Assembly (NCBI GenBank): GCA_003577005.1
Contig: QEUW01000192.1
Coordinates: 1-14,823 of the forward strand
DNA from: Chloroflexota bacterium
Lineage (GTDB): Bacteria; Chloroflexota; Anaerolineae; Caldilineales; Caldilineaceae
DNA length: 14,823 nucleotides
Direction: 5' to 3'
In this document: positions 1-5,808 of the stretch, piece after piece
Position numbering within the stretch: position 1 is the first letter of the stretch
Layout of the letters: each line of letters opens with the position of its first letter
The notes under the pieces: model-generated
What the model was told of the DNA's origin: nothing
The model's input: only the letters and a program-made list of their open reading frames with translations
Database searches by the model: none
Translations under genes and position numbers: made by a program

Positions 1-7
1 ATGCGAA

Positions 8-45
8 AACCCTCTGCTCCACTATCCCGAGTGACACAGAGGGTT
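8..45 (-). terminator. Possible stem-loop terminator beyond the att site
   Basis: AACCCTCTG at 8-16 is a perfect 9-bp inverted match of CAGAGGGTT at 37-45, with a 20-nt loop. On the minus strand the hairpin lies just past the tRNA 3' fragment and is followed by TTCGCAT, so only a very short T run. It may end transcription from the tRNA side or from the integrase. The large loop and weak T tract keep confidence low. Confidence 0.3.
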
Positions 46-69
46 CACATTGCCATACCTTGCAATATA

Positions 70-102
70 GGCTCCCCGGGCTGGACTCGAACCAACAACG
101 TT
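70..102 (-). other. tRNA 3'-end fragment, probable attachment (att) site
   Basis: Read on the minus strand, this stretch has a T arm with stem GTTGG/CCAGC and loop TTCGAGT, then the 3' acceptor strand CCGGGGA, discriminator G and CC. The next base is T, so CCA is not encoded. The matching 5' acceptor strand TCCCCGG is not found upstream on the minus strand, so the tRNA is not complete here. A 3' tRNA fragment about 25 bases past an integrase stop is the usual att arrangement of tRNA-targeting tyrosine recombinases. A U1-A72 pair with G73 fits tRNA-Asn, but the isotype is an inference because the anticodon is absent. Bases 1-69 would then be flanking DNA, and the intact tRNA would lie beyond the right end of the window. 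Confidence 0.72.
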
Positions 103-124
103 CAAGCCCTCACACCCCAATCGA

Positions 125-1132
125 CTAAACCCGAAGCAACCTCGCTACCTCTTCCATCGGCGAACAGAACACCGCACGGATCGAGTCGATTGTTCGCAGA
201 TCGTACAGTTGATGTGTGATGCCTTGTGGTTTGTGGCCGATCTGCAACTGTAGCAGATGATAGTGGCCCTCTCCTGGACGTTTGTCGGCAAAGTAAGTTG
301 TGAACGTACGCCGGAAATCGTGGGCGCCGCCGATTTCCACCCTGGCCGCGGCTGCAATCGTCCGCAACACCTTGTATACGCCCTGACCGGTTAGCGAGTT
401 ACCATTGATAACAGACGGCCACAGAGGGGCATCTGCGTCCCGCCTGCGCAGGGCGAGCCACCGCGCCAGATAGCAACCTGTATACCGATCAAAGCAGGCC
501 AAGCGCTGATGAACCGTTCGGCCACGTACCTTTTTGGCCGAGCGAATGTGCAGATCGCCGCTGTTGTCTGTACGCAGGGTTACATCTCCTACCGTCAGGG
601 CAGCTACCTCCGATCGCCGCGCACCAGTACCGATCAGCGTTGCCAACAGCGCCGAATTGCGCATGCGCAGAAAATGCCGCTCATCCGCCCGAAACTCCAT
701 CTCACCAGCCGTCCGCATCAAGGCAGCCAAATGCGTTATGCCGATCGGTAGATGCAGCCGGTCCGACCCTTCTGGGGCAGCGGGCACCCAATAGGCGCAG
801 TTGAGCGGCTGAGTGTAGCGGCGCCGGGCGGCCCAATGGAACATCGAGCGGAGGACGCCCAACGCCTTTTTTCGGGTCGAGTATGCCAGCCCCAGACCAG
901 TCAACCAGCGGTTATACGCCGATAGATCGGCCTCGCGCAATTGCCAACCTTGCGACGGACCCACCGTCGCCCACCAGTCCAAAAAATGCCGAATTTTGAC
1001 CTGGTAGGCAGTCACCGACGCAGGCGGCAGGCGCCGGGCGCAGTCATCCAGCCAGCGCTCGATGATGACGGACAAATGCAGCCCGTCCAGAATCTCCTCA
1101 TCAGGAGACAAGTCGATTGATATAACCGTCAT
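125..1132 (-). CDS. int: Tyrosine recombinase / phage-type integrase
   Basis: A 335-aa site-specific recombinase that would cut and rejoin DNA at att sites through a 3'-phosphotyrosine intermediate. The N-terminal core-binding (SAM-like) domain spans about residues 19-110. The catalytic domain spans about 130-325 and has the full set: R172 in GTGARRSE, a hairpin Lys at K200 or K201, H271 and R274 in HDFRR, H300 in IGH, and Y310 in HQLYD. Length is normal for XerC/D-like phage integrases. The ATG at 1132 is preceded on the minus strand by GCAGGTG at good spacing. It is the only leftward gene, divergent from the long rightward series, and its stop lies beside the tRNA fragment, which supports integration into a tRNA gene. 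Nothing appears truncated. Which tRNA and what direction control it uses cannot be seen. Confidence 0.95.
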   Translation of the reverse strand: MTVISIDLSPDEEILDGLHLSVIIERWLDDCARRLPPASVTAYQVKIRHFLDWWATVGPSQGWQLREADLSAYNRWLTGLGLAYSTRKKALGVLRSMFHWAARRRYTQPLNCAYWVPAAPEGSDRLHLPIGITHLAALMRTAGEMEFRADERHFLRMRNSALLATLIGTGARRSEVAALTVGDVTLRTDNSGDLHIRSAKKVRGRTVHQRLACFDRYTGCYLARWLALRRRDADAPLWPSVINGNSLTGQGVYKVLRTIAAAARVEIGGAHDFRRTFTTYFADKRPGEGHYHLLQLQIGHKPQGITHQLYDLRTIDSIRAVFCSPMEEVARLLRV

Positions 1133-1326
1133 TTTTCACCTGCTCATTTTGTTGATATTCCACTTTTGCCAAAATCGATCCTCAGCATTTTTCGCCTTCA
1201 ACGCATCGGGCAAAGCGCCGATCTACTCTCTGTCAAATGTCCCGTTTTGCAGCGTAACACATGCACAACCGCCTATGGCGAAGCGGCCAAATTAGGGCAA
1301 AAGGGGAGCACGATCGATCGACAGGC
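1133..1326. promoter_or_regulatory. Divergent intergenic control region
   Basis: This gap separates the leftward integrase from the rightward replication genes and must hold promoters for both. It is more A+T-rich than its surroundings on the integrase side. Visible symmetric elements are ATTTTG/CAAAAT at 1146-1151 and 1170-1175, and CGCC-TAT-GGCG at 1270-1280, either of which could be an operator. No convincing -35/-10 pair stands out, so the promoter assignment rests on gene arrangement. Confidence 0.4.
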
Positions 1327-1343
1327 ATGGAGCAATCAGACCA

Positions 1344-1637
1344 ATGACCAGACCCAAACCCTACCGAACAAAGCACAGACATTTGAACGATGATGCAATT
1401 GCCAGGACGCACGAAATACGCAAGCTGCTGATCCGCATCCATCGCCACATCCCGGCCAATGACATGGTGGGTACAGCACTGGCTATCGAGATAGATGAGC
1501 TTGTATCGTCCGTCCTAGCAGCGCTAGAGGAAGAGCGCCGCATCCTCGACAACGGGACCCAGGGGGCGCCCCCATCGGAAACCGAGATCGACCGCCTGTG
1601 GGCGGCGATCCAGGAGTTACAAGAGAGGTTGACATGA
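1344..1637 (+). CDS. Small charged helical protein of unknown function
   Basis: A 97-aa protein not recognised as any family. It has a basic start (residues 2-14), a predicted helical middle, and an acidic C-terminal half with heptad-like leucines and isoleucines (about 50-97) that could form a coiled coil. It is the first substantial gene of the rightward operon. Its TGA (1635-1637) overlaps the ATG of the next tiny reading frame at 1634. Its own ATG at 1344 overlaps the stop of a six-codon frame that begins at 1327 (MEQSDQ), a possible leader for coupled translation. No strong Shine-Dalgarno lies directly before 1344, so the start is uncertain. Its position before the initiator suggests a regulatory or accessory replication role, which is an inference. 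Confidence 0.6.
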   Translation: MTRPKPYRTKHRHLNDDAIARTHEIRKLLIRIHRHIPANDMVGTALAIEIDELVSSVLAALEEERRILDNGTQGAPPSETEIDRLWAAIQELQERLT

Positions 1638-1717
1638 GTAACTACACAGCGTGGGTATCTACTGGGCGCTTCGCCACAACGACGCCTATCACCCAGGAAG
1701 CGGACGGGACACGATGA
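1634..1717 (+). CDS. 27-residue ORF locked between two genes by ATGA overlaps
   Basis: This frame (starts MSNYTAWVSTGR, ends EADGTR) begins with ATG at 1634, inside the stop of the 97-aa gene. It ends with TGA at 1715-1717, inside the ATGA that starts the initiator at 1714. A purine-rich AGAGAGG lies about 4-6 bases before its ATG, a better ribosome site than the one directly before 1714. No function is recognised. It may be a translated micropeptide, or simply a coupling device that delivers ribosomes to the initiator start. Stop-start overlaps at both ends are the evidence that it is translated. Its short length keeps confidence moderate. Confidence 0.45.
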   Translation: MSNYTAWVSTGRFATTTPITQEADGTR

Positions 1718-2802
1718 GCGACCTACTGAGGGACAACCGCCAACCAGGATTTTGCATCATCGACAACGAACTACTCGATGAATACGCACCCCGGATCGGG
1801 GCATATGGTGTGGCGGTCTACGCGCTGATCGTCAGATTTGCCGGAAGAAAAGACGCGGCCTTCCCATCATACCAAACTATCGCCGACCGGATAGGGATCA
1901 GCAGACGCAAGGCAATCAGTACAGTACAAGCCCTGCTCGATATGGGACTGATCGAAAAAACGAAACGAGTTGGCCCAACGGGAAACACGAGCAACCTGTA
2001 CACCCTGCTCGATCTCAAGAAACCATCACCTGGTGCATGTGATGCACCACCTGGTGCATGTGATGCACCACCTGGTGTATGTGATGCACCACCTGGTGCA
2101 TGTGATGCACCACCCCTAGTGCATGTGATGCACCCAAAGAAGACACAGTTAAAGAAGACACACTTATTAAGACACAGGGAAGAGAGAGAAGCCCCCGCCC
2201 ACGTCGCACCCCTCATCGATCTCGACTTGCCAAACCCGCCCACCGAGGAGGAGATGGCCCAACGACTGGCCGAGGACACAGGCGCCGTCTCAGTGAAAGT
2301 GTTCAAACATAGACATGCTTCTCGCTATGCGAACGGCCCACACATGAAAGGCGCACAGCTTGCCGGCGAGTACGTCGTGGCAGGGAAGGGCACAAACCCA
2401 GTGCAGATTTACCACGAGCGGTATTCGATTGAGCAACACCCACTGACCGACCCACAACAAGACGACCTGATCGCCATCGTCACCGACTTGACCCGCTGGC
2501 GCAACACCGTCATCCAGTGGAGCCAGACCAGCTACAGCCCCAAAAACATCCGAGGACAGCTAGACTGGTATCACAACGGAACACCGACACATCGAACGGA
2601 GAGCCGTAACCATGCAAGCAATCAAGGAACTGGTAGCAACGGTCGCCCCCGTCCCCACTGGGCCGACTACGACCCCAAGCAAACCGAATACAATCCCGAC
2701 CGAGCCGCCGTCCTCGCCGGATGGAGCGACGAACCAGACATCGACGATTACGGAGAGTACAAGAAGCAGCTTGCAGCACGGGAAGCCGCAGCAGCCGGAT
2801 AG
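1714..2802 (+). CDS. Lambda O-like replication initiator with winged helix and internal iterons
   Basis: A 362-aa protein. Residues about 31-100 form a helix-turn-helix/winged-helix domain (AFPSYQTIADRIGISRRKAI, then GLIEKTKR), as found in phage and plasmid initiators. Residues 105-140 are a low-complexity linker of PGACDAP heptapeptides encoded by the iteron array. A Lys/Arg/Glu-rich piece follows at about 141-160, then a C-terminal domain that could contact the helicase loader. An in-frame ATG at 1651 exists, but 1714 is preferred because it forms an ATGA overlap with the preceding frame and the domain begins soon after. The loader gene starts inside its 3' end at 2612. The order initiator, iterons inside the gene, A+T-rich stretch, loader matches lambda O-P. 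No homology to O is claimed beyond architecture. The initiator role is an inference from HTH, iterons and neighbour. Confidence 0.78.
   Translation: MSDLLRDNRQPGFCIIDNELLDEYAPRIGAYGVAVYALIVRFAGRKDAAFPSYQTIADRIGISRRKAISTVQALLDMGLIEKTKRVGPTGNTSNLYTLLDLKKPSPGACDAPPGACDAPPGVCDAPPGACDAPPLVHVMHPKKTQLKKTHLLRHREEREAPAHVAPLIDLDLPNPPTEEEMAQRLAEDTGAVSVKVFKHRHASRYANGPHMKGAQLAGEYVVAGKGTNPVQIYHERYSIEQHPLTDPQQDDLIAIVTDLTRWRNTVIQWSQTSYSPKNIRGQLDWYHNGTPTHRTESRNHASNQGTGSNGRPRPHWADYDPKQTEYNPDRAAVLAGWSDEPDIDDYGEYKKQLAAREAAAAG
2027..2133 (+). repeat. Five iterons (21-bp direct repeats with dyad core) inside the initiator gene
   Basis: The 15-base core GTGCATGTGATGCAC starts at 2033, 2054, 2075, 2096 and 2119. 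Spacing is 21, 21, 21 and 23 bases, so the sites lie on one DNA face. The third copy has one change (GTGTAT). In copies 1, 2 and 4 the symmetry extends to TGGTGCATGTGATGCACCA, 8-bp arms around GTG. Lambda iterons are likewise dyad-symmetric, about 18-20 bp long and inside gene O. The array encodes the PGACDAP repeats, but the fifth copy is shifted by two bases and reads in another frame (VHVMHP). DNA sequence rather than peptide therefore seems to be conserved. This is probably the binding site of the protein encoded by the same gene. Confidence 0.88.
2134..2190 (+). other. Purine-rich A+T-rich stretch, candidate DNA unwinding element
   Basis: Directly after the iterons the plus strand becomes strongly purine-rich and lower in GC than the gene around it. 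It includes two tandem 15-mers, AAAGAAGACACAGTT (2136-2150) and AAAGAAGACACACTT (2151-2165), differing at one position, then ATTAAGACACAGGG. In lambda-type origins an A+T-rich, strand-asymmetric segment next to the iterons melts first. Position and composition support the same role here. Together with the iterons this defines a candidate origin at about 2027-2190. Confidence 0.6.
2598..2603 (+). promoter_or_regulatory. Ribosome binding site that sets the helicase-loader start
   Basis: GGAGAG lies 8 bases before the ATG at 2612, inside the 3' end of the initiator gene. No comparable site precedes the alternative in-frame TTG at 2771, which has its purine run 12-14 bases away. This favours the long form of the loader and a genuine 191-base out-of-frame overlap. 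Confidence 0.55.
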
Positions 2803-3559
2803 CACCTGCCCGACATGCAAGGGGAATCGCTTCTACATCCCCGACTTGCCCACCACAGACCCCATGTTCGGTCGAGCGCAACGTTGCCACGATTGCGCAA
2901 CGGACCACGCCCAACGGTGCGGACTCAACGAGCAAGAGCTATCCATCACCGCCAGCGACATCCACGGCAACACGCACGCCGAACGCGCACTACGCTACCT
3001 GATCGGGTATATCGCAGACAATCCAACCGGCTGGCTAACCCTATGGGGCAACTACGGCACGGCCAAGACCATGACCGTACAAGCCATCATCGCCTCGCTC
3101 GTGCGACAAGGCAAACCTGCCCGCTTCTACAGGGCCAGCGAAATCGAGCAGGGTTGGTTCGACGATCTCAATGCAGACCGCAGCAACGCCGAACTGTATC
3201 GTCGATTGCCCATCTTGGCTATCGATGAGCTAAACAAGGTCAACCTGCGCAACGACTGGATACGCGAGAGATTCCAGGACCTCATCGACCACCGCTATCG
3301 ACAAGCCGTGGCAGGAAAGCAACTCACGCTCATCACGCTGCAATACGAGCCAAACGATTGCTTACCCGGTGATATTGCCAGCCGGCTCGGAGACGGTCGC
3401 TTCTATCGACCCTGGGTGGGTGGAACAAACAAGCTGGTGATCGACCGTTGGGGCGAGAGGGTTCTGCCCGGCTGCCTGCACATCGAGGGTGAGGACGCAC
3501 GGCCACAGATACCCCCTGACTTCATCACCAAGAAACGGCGAGGAGCAGACAATGGGTAA
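2612..3559 (+). CDS. DnaC-like AAA+ helicase loader
   Basis: A 315-aa ATPase expected to load the replicative helicase at the origin, acting with the initiator upstream. Residues 1-60 are a Pro/Thr/Ser-rich disordered segment that overlaps the initiator gene. A CxxC pair (C66, C69) and C92/C95 make a likely zinc site, as in other phage DnaC-like proteins. The ATPase core has Walker A GNYGTAKT (146-153, K152), Walker B ILAIDE (D205, E206) and a conserved-looking SRLGDGRF (257-264) where DnaC/DnaA-type proteins place a sensor arginine. The start at 2612 is supported by the GGAGAG site; a shorter form from TTG 2771 is possible. The stop at 3557-3559 overlaps the next gene by 8 bases. The C-terminus is basic (KKRR). 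IstB-type transposition ATPases share this fold, but no transposase is present. Confidence 0.88.
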   Translation: MQAIKELVATVAPVPTGPTTTPSKPNTIPTEPPSSPDGATNQTSTITESTRSSLQHGKPQQPDSTCPTCKGNRFYIPDLPTTDPMFGRAQRCHDCATDHAQRCGLNEQELSITASDIHGNTHAERALRYLIGYIADNPTGWLTLWGNYGTAKTMTVQAIIASLVRQGKPARFYRASEIEQGWFDDLNADRSNAELYRRLPILAIDELNKVNLRNDWIRERFQDLIDHRYRQAVAGKQLTLITLQYEPNDCLPGDIASRLGDGRFYRPWVGGTNKLVIDRWGERVLPGCLHIEGEDARPQIPPDFITKKRRGADNG

Positions 3560-4013
3560 GCATGGCATCATACCGCCCGACGACCAACTGATCGCCCTGC
3601 TCGATCACCTCAGCCAGAAACATTACGACGGACTGTTCGCACCGGGCGCACCACTCTACGACCAGTACAGACCACCCCGCTGGGCGGTCAACAAAACCCT
3701 ATGCCGGGCGCACGGTCTACCCCCCAACCGCCACGGCTGGCGACGACTGGTGCAGCGCCTCGGCCTATGCAAACCCGTAGCAGAACGAGGCGTCACCTGG
3801 AACAACCACGTACGAGACTATCAGGCCAGACAGCGTATCAGCGAGTTGCCTGATACCCCGCTCGACTGGCCCCATGCGCAACTGCACGAGATCCGCAGCC
3901 GTGACCTCGCCGGCATGGACGCCATCGTGAGGCAACGCCCACTGCTTGCCTGGTGCATCCGCACCAAACGCTACGTACAAACCGGCGTCTATACAACCTT
4001 CGAGCTGCGATAG
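3552..4013 (+). CDS. Unrecognised basic protein following the helicase loader
   Basis: A 153-aa protein, rich in Arg, Trp and Pro, with no family recognised. It begins MGKHGIIPPDDQLIAL. A basic, probably helical middle (residues about 47-75, with NRHGWRRLVQRLGL) could bind nucleic acid. A hydrophobic C-terminal end contains LLAWCIRTKRYVQTGVY. The ATG at 3552 overlaps the loader's stop by 8 bases and has GAGGAG about 6 bases upstream, so it is chosen over the in-frame ATG at 3489. Tight coupling to the loader suggests a replication accessory role, an inference only. Confidence 0.72.
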   Translation: MGKHGIIPPDDQLIALLDHLSQKHYDGLFAPGAPLYDQYRPPRWAVNKTLCRAHGLPPNRHGWRRLVQRLGLCKPVAERGVTWNNHVRDYQARQRISELPDTPLDWPHAQLHEIRSRDLAGMDAIVRQRPLLAWCIRTKRYVQTGVYTTFELR

Positions 4014-4078
4014 CTATCCTCCCCAACGGGCACCCGCGTGTCCGATTTGAATTATCCGCCACGAAAGGACCAATCGCC

Positions 4079-4450
4079 ATGACAACCACCCGCGACGAAA
4101 TCGCCCACCTGCTCGATCCCGCCCATATCGACATCGACCAGGTTGCCCACAATCTAGACCTGCTGATCGCCGACCAGAACCAGCGCATCAAACTCGACCG
4201 GCCCCTATCATCCATCCCGTTGCTCTGGTTGGCAATCGCCCGAACAGTTGGCCTGACGGTCCGCATCGAGACCGCCACTGCATGGGGCGCGCACGGTCTG
4301 TTCACACAAGCCGCCAACGCCGGTCTGAGCTTTCAGCCCCTCGCCACCAGTCCCGAAAATCGGATCGCACTCATCATCGACGGCCCGCACAATCCGCTTA
4401 TGACCTACTCGATCCGGGCAGAATCAATCGTCAAGGCAAGTAACGTTTGA
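4079..4450 (+). CDS. Unrecognised small protein
   Basis: A 123-aa protein with no recognised domain. The N-terminal 40 residues look helical and acidic (MTTTRDEIAHLLDPAHIDID). The middle holds a hydrophobic helix (about 45-60, IPLLWLAIARTVGLTV), and the C-terminal half looks like beta strands (RIALIIDG, MTYSIRAESIV). The ATG at 4079 has AAAGGA about 9 bases upstream. The 65-base gap before it is the first real gap after the initiator. It is not an obvious membrane protein, since the hydrophobic helix is short and interrupted by Arg. Codon use matches its neighbours. Confidence 0.65.
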   Translation: MTTTRDEIAHLLDPAHIDIDQVAHNLDLLIADQNQRIKLDRPLSSIPLLWLAIARTVGLTVRIETATAWGAHGLFTQAANAGLSFQPLATSPENRIALIIDGPHNPLMTYSIRAESIVKASNV

Positions 4451-4466
4451 CTAAGAAAGAAACCCC

Positions 4467-4661
4467 ATGAGCGCACCTAAACTCTTTACCGTCCGCGAGG
4501 CAGCCGCTCTCCTTCGCATCGAGCCGGAAACTGTGCGCCGGCGCATCCGTAGCCGTCGCCTGCTGGCTACCAAACCGGCAGGAGCTAAGCACTGGCTTAT
4601 CCCCGAACACGCGCTAAAGACGACCATCAACGAGGGAAGCAACAATGCCAATCAGAAATAA
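4467..4661 (+). CDS. Excisionase/MerR-type small DNA-binding protein
   Basis: A 64-aa protein that is essentially one winged-helix domain of the HTH_17/Xis type. KLFTVREAAALLRIEPETVR is the helix-turn-helix, followed by a basic RRRIRSRRLLATK and the wing AKHWLIPEHAL. Such proteins act as recombination directionality factors or local repressors. With an integrase in the same element, an Xis role is plausible, although it is about 3.3 kb from int and inside an operon rather than beside the integrase. It ends 17 bases inside the next gene. The ribosome site before 4467 is weak (AAGAAAG). It could also bind the 10-bp repeat array at 5346-5431; this is untested. Confidence 0.8.
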   Translation: MSAPKLFTVREAAALLRIEPETVRRRIRSRRLLATKPAGAKHWLIPEHALKTTINEGSNNANQK

Positions 4662-5343
4662 ACTGACCGGCCTGCTCACCGAGCAGCCAGAGACGCCACC
4701 GCCCCAACCAACATGGGAAACGCACATCGTGATCCCACTGGTGCAGAACCTGGCCGGAGGGATTGCGGTATTCGCACTCTGCTGGACAATCACTGTAGGG
4801 CTAGGCCGCTACTTCCTATGGGATGTGATCCTCAGAGAACTTAGCTTTTGGTCCGCAGTCATCGGCGGCACGGTAACGGCCCTTATGACAATCGTCCGCT
4901 TCTTCGGTGACGAACTCGGTCTATTAGCCGCCGCCTACCGCCTGGGCAAGCGCAGCGCCGACTCACAGATCAACGCCCTGATCGCCGAGAACGAACAGCT
5001 ACGAGCCACCGCCAGAGAAATGCGCGGGACTACCAGCCACAAAACGCAGGAAATGATCGAGCGCATCGACCAGGCACAAAACGACGCAGAGCACCTGCTG
5101 GCGCTGGCCTACGGAGGCCAGAGCATCGCACGGGAGCAAGTCAAAGCCTACATACCACAACGCTCCTGGGAAAGAGCCGTGCAACTCCTGATGGCTTCCG
5201 GCTGTCTCGACCAGAACCGATACCTCGCCGAACCCAACCTTGCCCTTGCGCTTGGCCGACTGCGCTCCTACACCGACACCGACCGCCAACGAGCCACCCA
5301 CGAATCATGGCGACCTGCCTGGTACGTCAAAGCCAAGCACTAA
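4645..5343 (+). CDS. Two-pass membrane protein with cytoplasmic coiled coil
   Basis: A 232-aa protein of unknown function. A Pro-rich N-terminus (about 1-27) precedes two hydrophobic segments, about 33-53 (LAGGIAVFALCWTITVGLG) and 66-86 (LSFWSAVIGGTVTALMTIV). Both tails are likely cytoplasmic. Residues about 103-150 have heptad-like charge and leucine patterning (INALIAENEQLRATAREM and onward), suggesting a coiled coil. Residues 155-205 may form a small helical or winged domain (RSWERAVQLLMASGCLDQNR). The ATG at 4645 has GAGGGAAG just upstream and overlaps the previous gene by 17 bases. The 10-bp repeats begin within a few bases of its stop, so it could be a membrane anchor related to segregation or entry. 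That idea rests only on position. Confidence 0.75.
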   Translation: MPIRNKLTGLLTEQPETPPPQPTWETHIVIPLVQNLAGGIAVFALCWTITVGLGRYFLWDVILRELSFWSAVIGGTVTALMTIVRFFGDELGLLAAAYRLGKRSADSQINALIAENEQLRATAREMRGTTSHKTQEMIERIDQAQNDAEHLLALAYGGQSIAREQVKAYIPQRSWERAVQLLMASGCLDQNRYLAEPNLALALGRLRSYTDTDRQRATHESWRPAWYVKAKH

Positions 5344-5345
5344 TA

Positions 5346-5431
5346 GCACTTTGTACAACTTTGTAGCACTTTGTATAACTTTGCACGCATAGCACTTTAT
5401 GGCACTTTGTACAACTTTGTAGCACTTTCCC
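5346..5431 (+). repeat. Array of eight 10-bp direct repeats (ACTTTGTA), candidate centromere or operator
   Basis: The unit (gc/ca)ACTTTGTA repeats at exact 10-base steps: 5346, 5356, 5366, 5376, then a 6-base break, then 5392, 5402, 5412 and 5422. Units 4, 5 and 8 are degenerate at the end (GCA, ATG, CCC). Alternating gc and ca prefixes also give 20-bp super-repeats such as GCACTTTGTACAACTTTGTA. A pitch near one helical turn puts all sites on one DNA face, as in ribbon-helix-helix centromeres (ParR/parC, omega) and some initiator arrays. It lies about 0.75 kb upstream of parA, in a gap where the A+T content jumps, and starts right after the preceding stop. Confidence 0.85.
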
Positions 5432-5505
5432 GCCCGTGCAACGTCACTGCACCAGTGTATGGCCGCACTGCACGAAACCAGGAGGGTAGGGCAGTAGAAG
5501 CAACC

Positions 5506-5808
5506 ATGCGCATCCTATCGAAACTAGCGGCGCACAGCCTCATCACGCTGGGCGCAACAATCGCGGTCATGACAATCTTCAGCCTGCCGACCAACACAGC
5601 AATCGCCATCTGGCTGATCTTCACCGCCACCGACCTGCTAACCGACTACCTGCTGTTGACGATGCCCCCCAGGCAGCCCAGCATCAGAAATTTTTTCCAG
5701 GAGATACAGCCCCATGCTCACCACCACACGCATAATCTTGATTCCGCTCGTCGCCTTGATTCTCGTTGGGTGCCTGCCGGACCCGATGGGAATGACAACC
5801 AGAACTGA
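5506..5808 (+). CDS. Small two-helix membrane protein
   Basis: A 100-aa protein with no recognised family. Two hydrophobic helices, about 10-27 (HSLITLGATIAVMTIF) and 31-53 (TAIAIWLIFTATDLLTDYLL), are followed by a polar tail with a His cluster (residues 70-75). The tail overlaps the next gene out of frame by 95 bases, and the His cluster falls where that gene's start codon and first codons lie. An in-frame ATG at 5371 would run through the 10-bp repeats and is rejected. AGAAG about 7 bases before 5506 serves as the ribosome site. The real protein may be shorter in function than the frame suggests. Confidence 0.6.
   Translation: MRILSKLAAHSLITLGATIAVMTIFSLPTNTAIAIWLIFTATDLLTDYLLLTMPPRQPSIRNFFQEIQPHAHHHTHNLDSARRLDSRWVPAGPDGNDNQN

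Noticed and set aside
1..219. Plus-strand 72-aa frame with PGWTRTNN-like peptide
   Set aside because: That peptide is a typical false translation of the reverse strand of a tRNA T arm; the stretch is the att site and the integrase 3' end.
2027..2133. CRISPR array
   Set aside because: Units are contiguous 21-bp repeats without unique spacers and lie inside an open reading frame, so they fit iterons.
1818..2306. Minus-strand 162-aa frame across the iterons
   Set aside because: It is the reverse reading of the repeat region with Gly/His repeats, lacks a recognisable domain and runs against the operon.
2612..3559. IstB-type transposition ATPase of an insertion sequence
   Set aside because: No IstA transposase or terminal inverted repeats flank it; the neighbour is an initiator with iterons, so a helicase loader fits better.
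5371..5505. N-terminal extension of the 100-aa membrane protein
   Set aside because: The extension would be encoded by the 10-bp repeats and has no ribosome site; the ATG at 5506 fits better.
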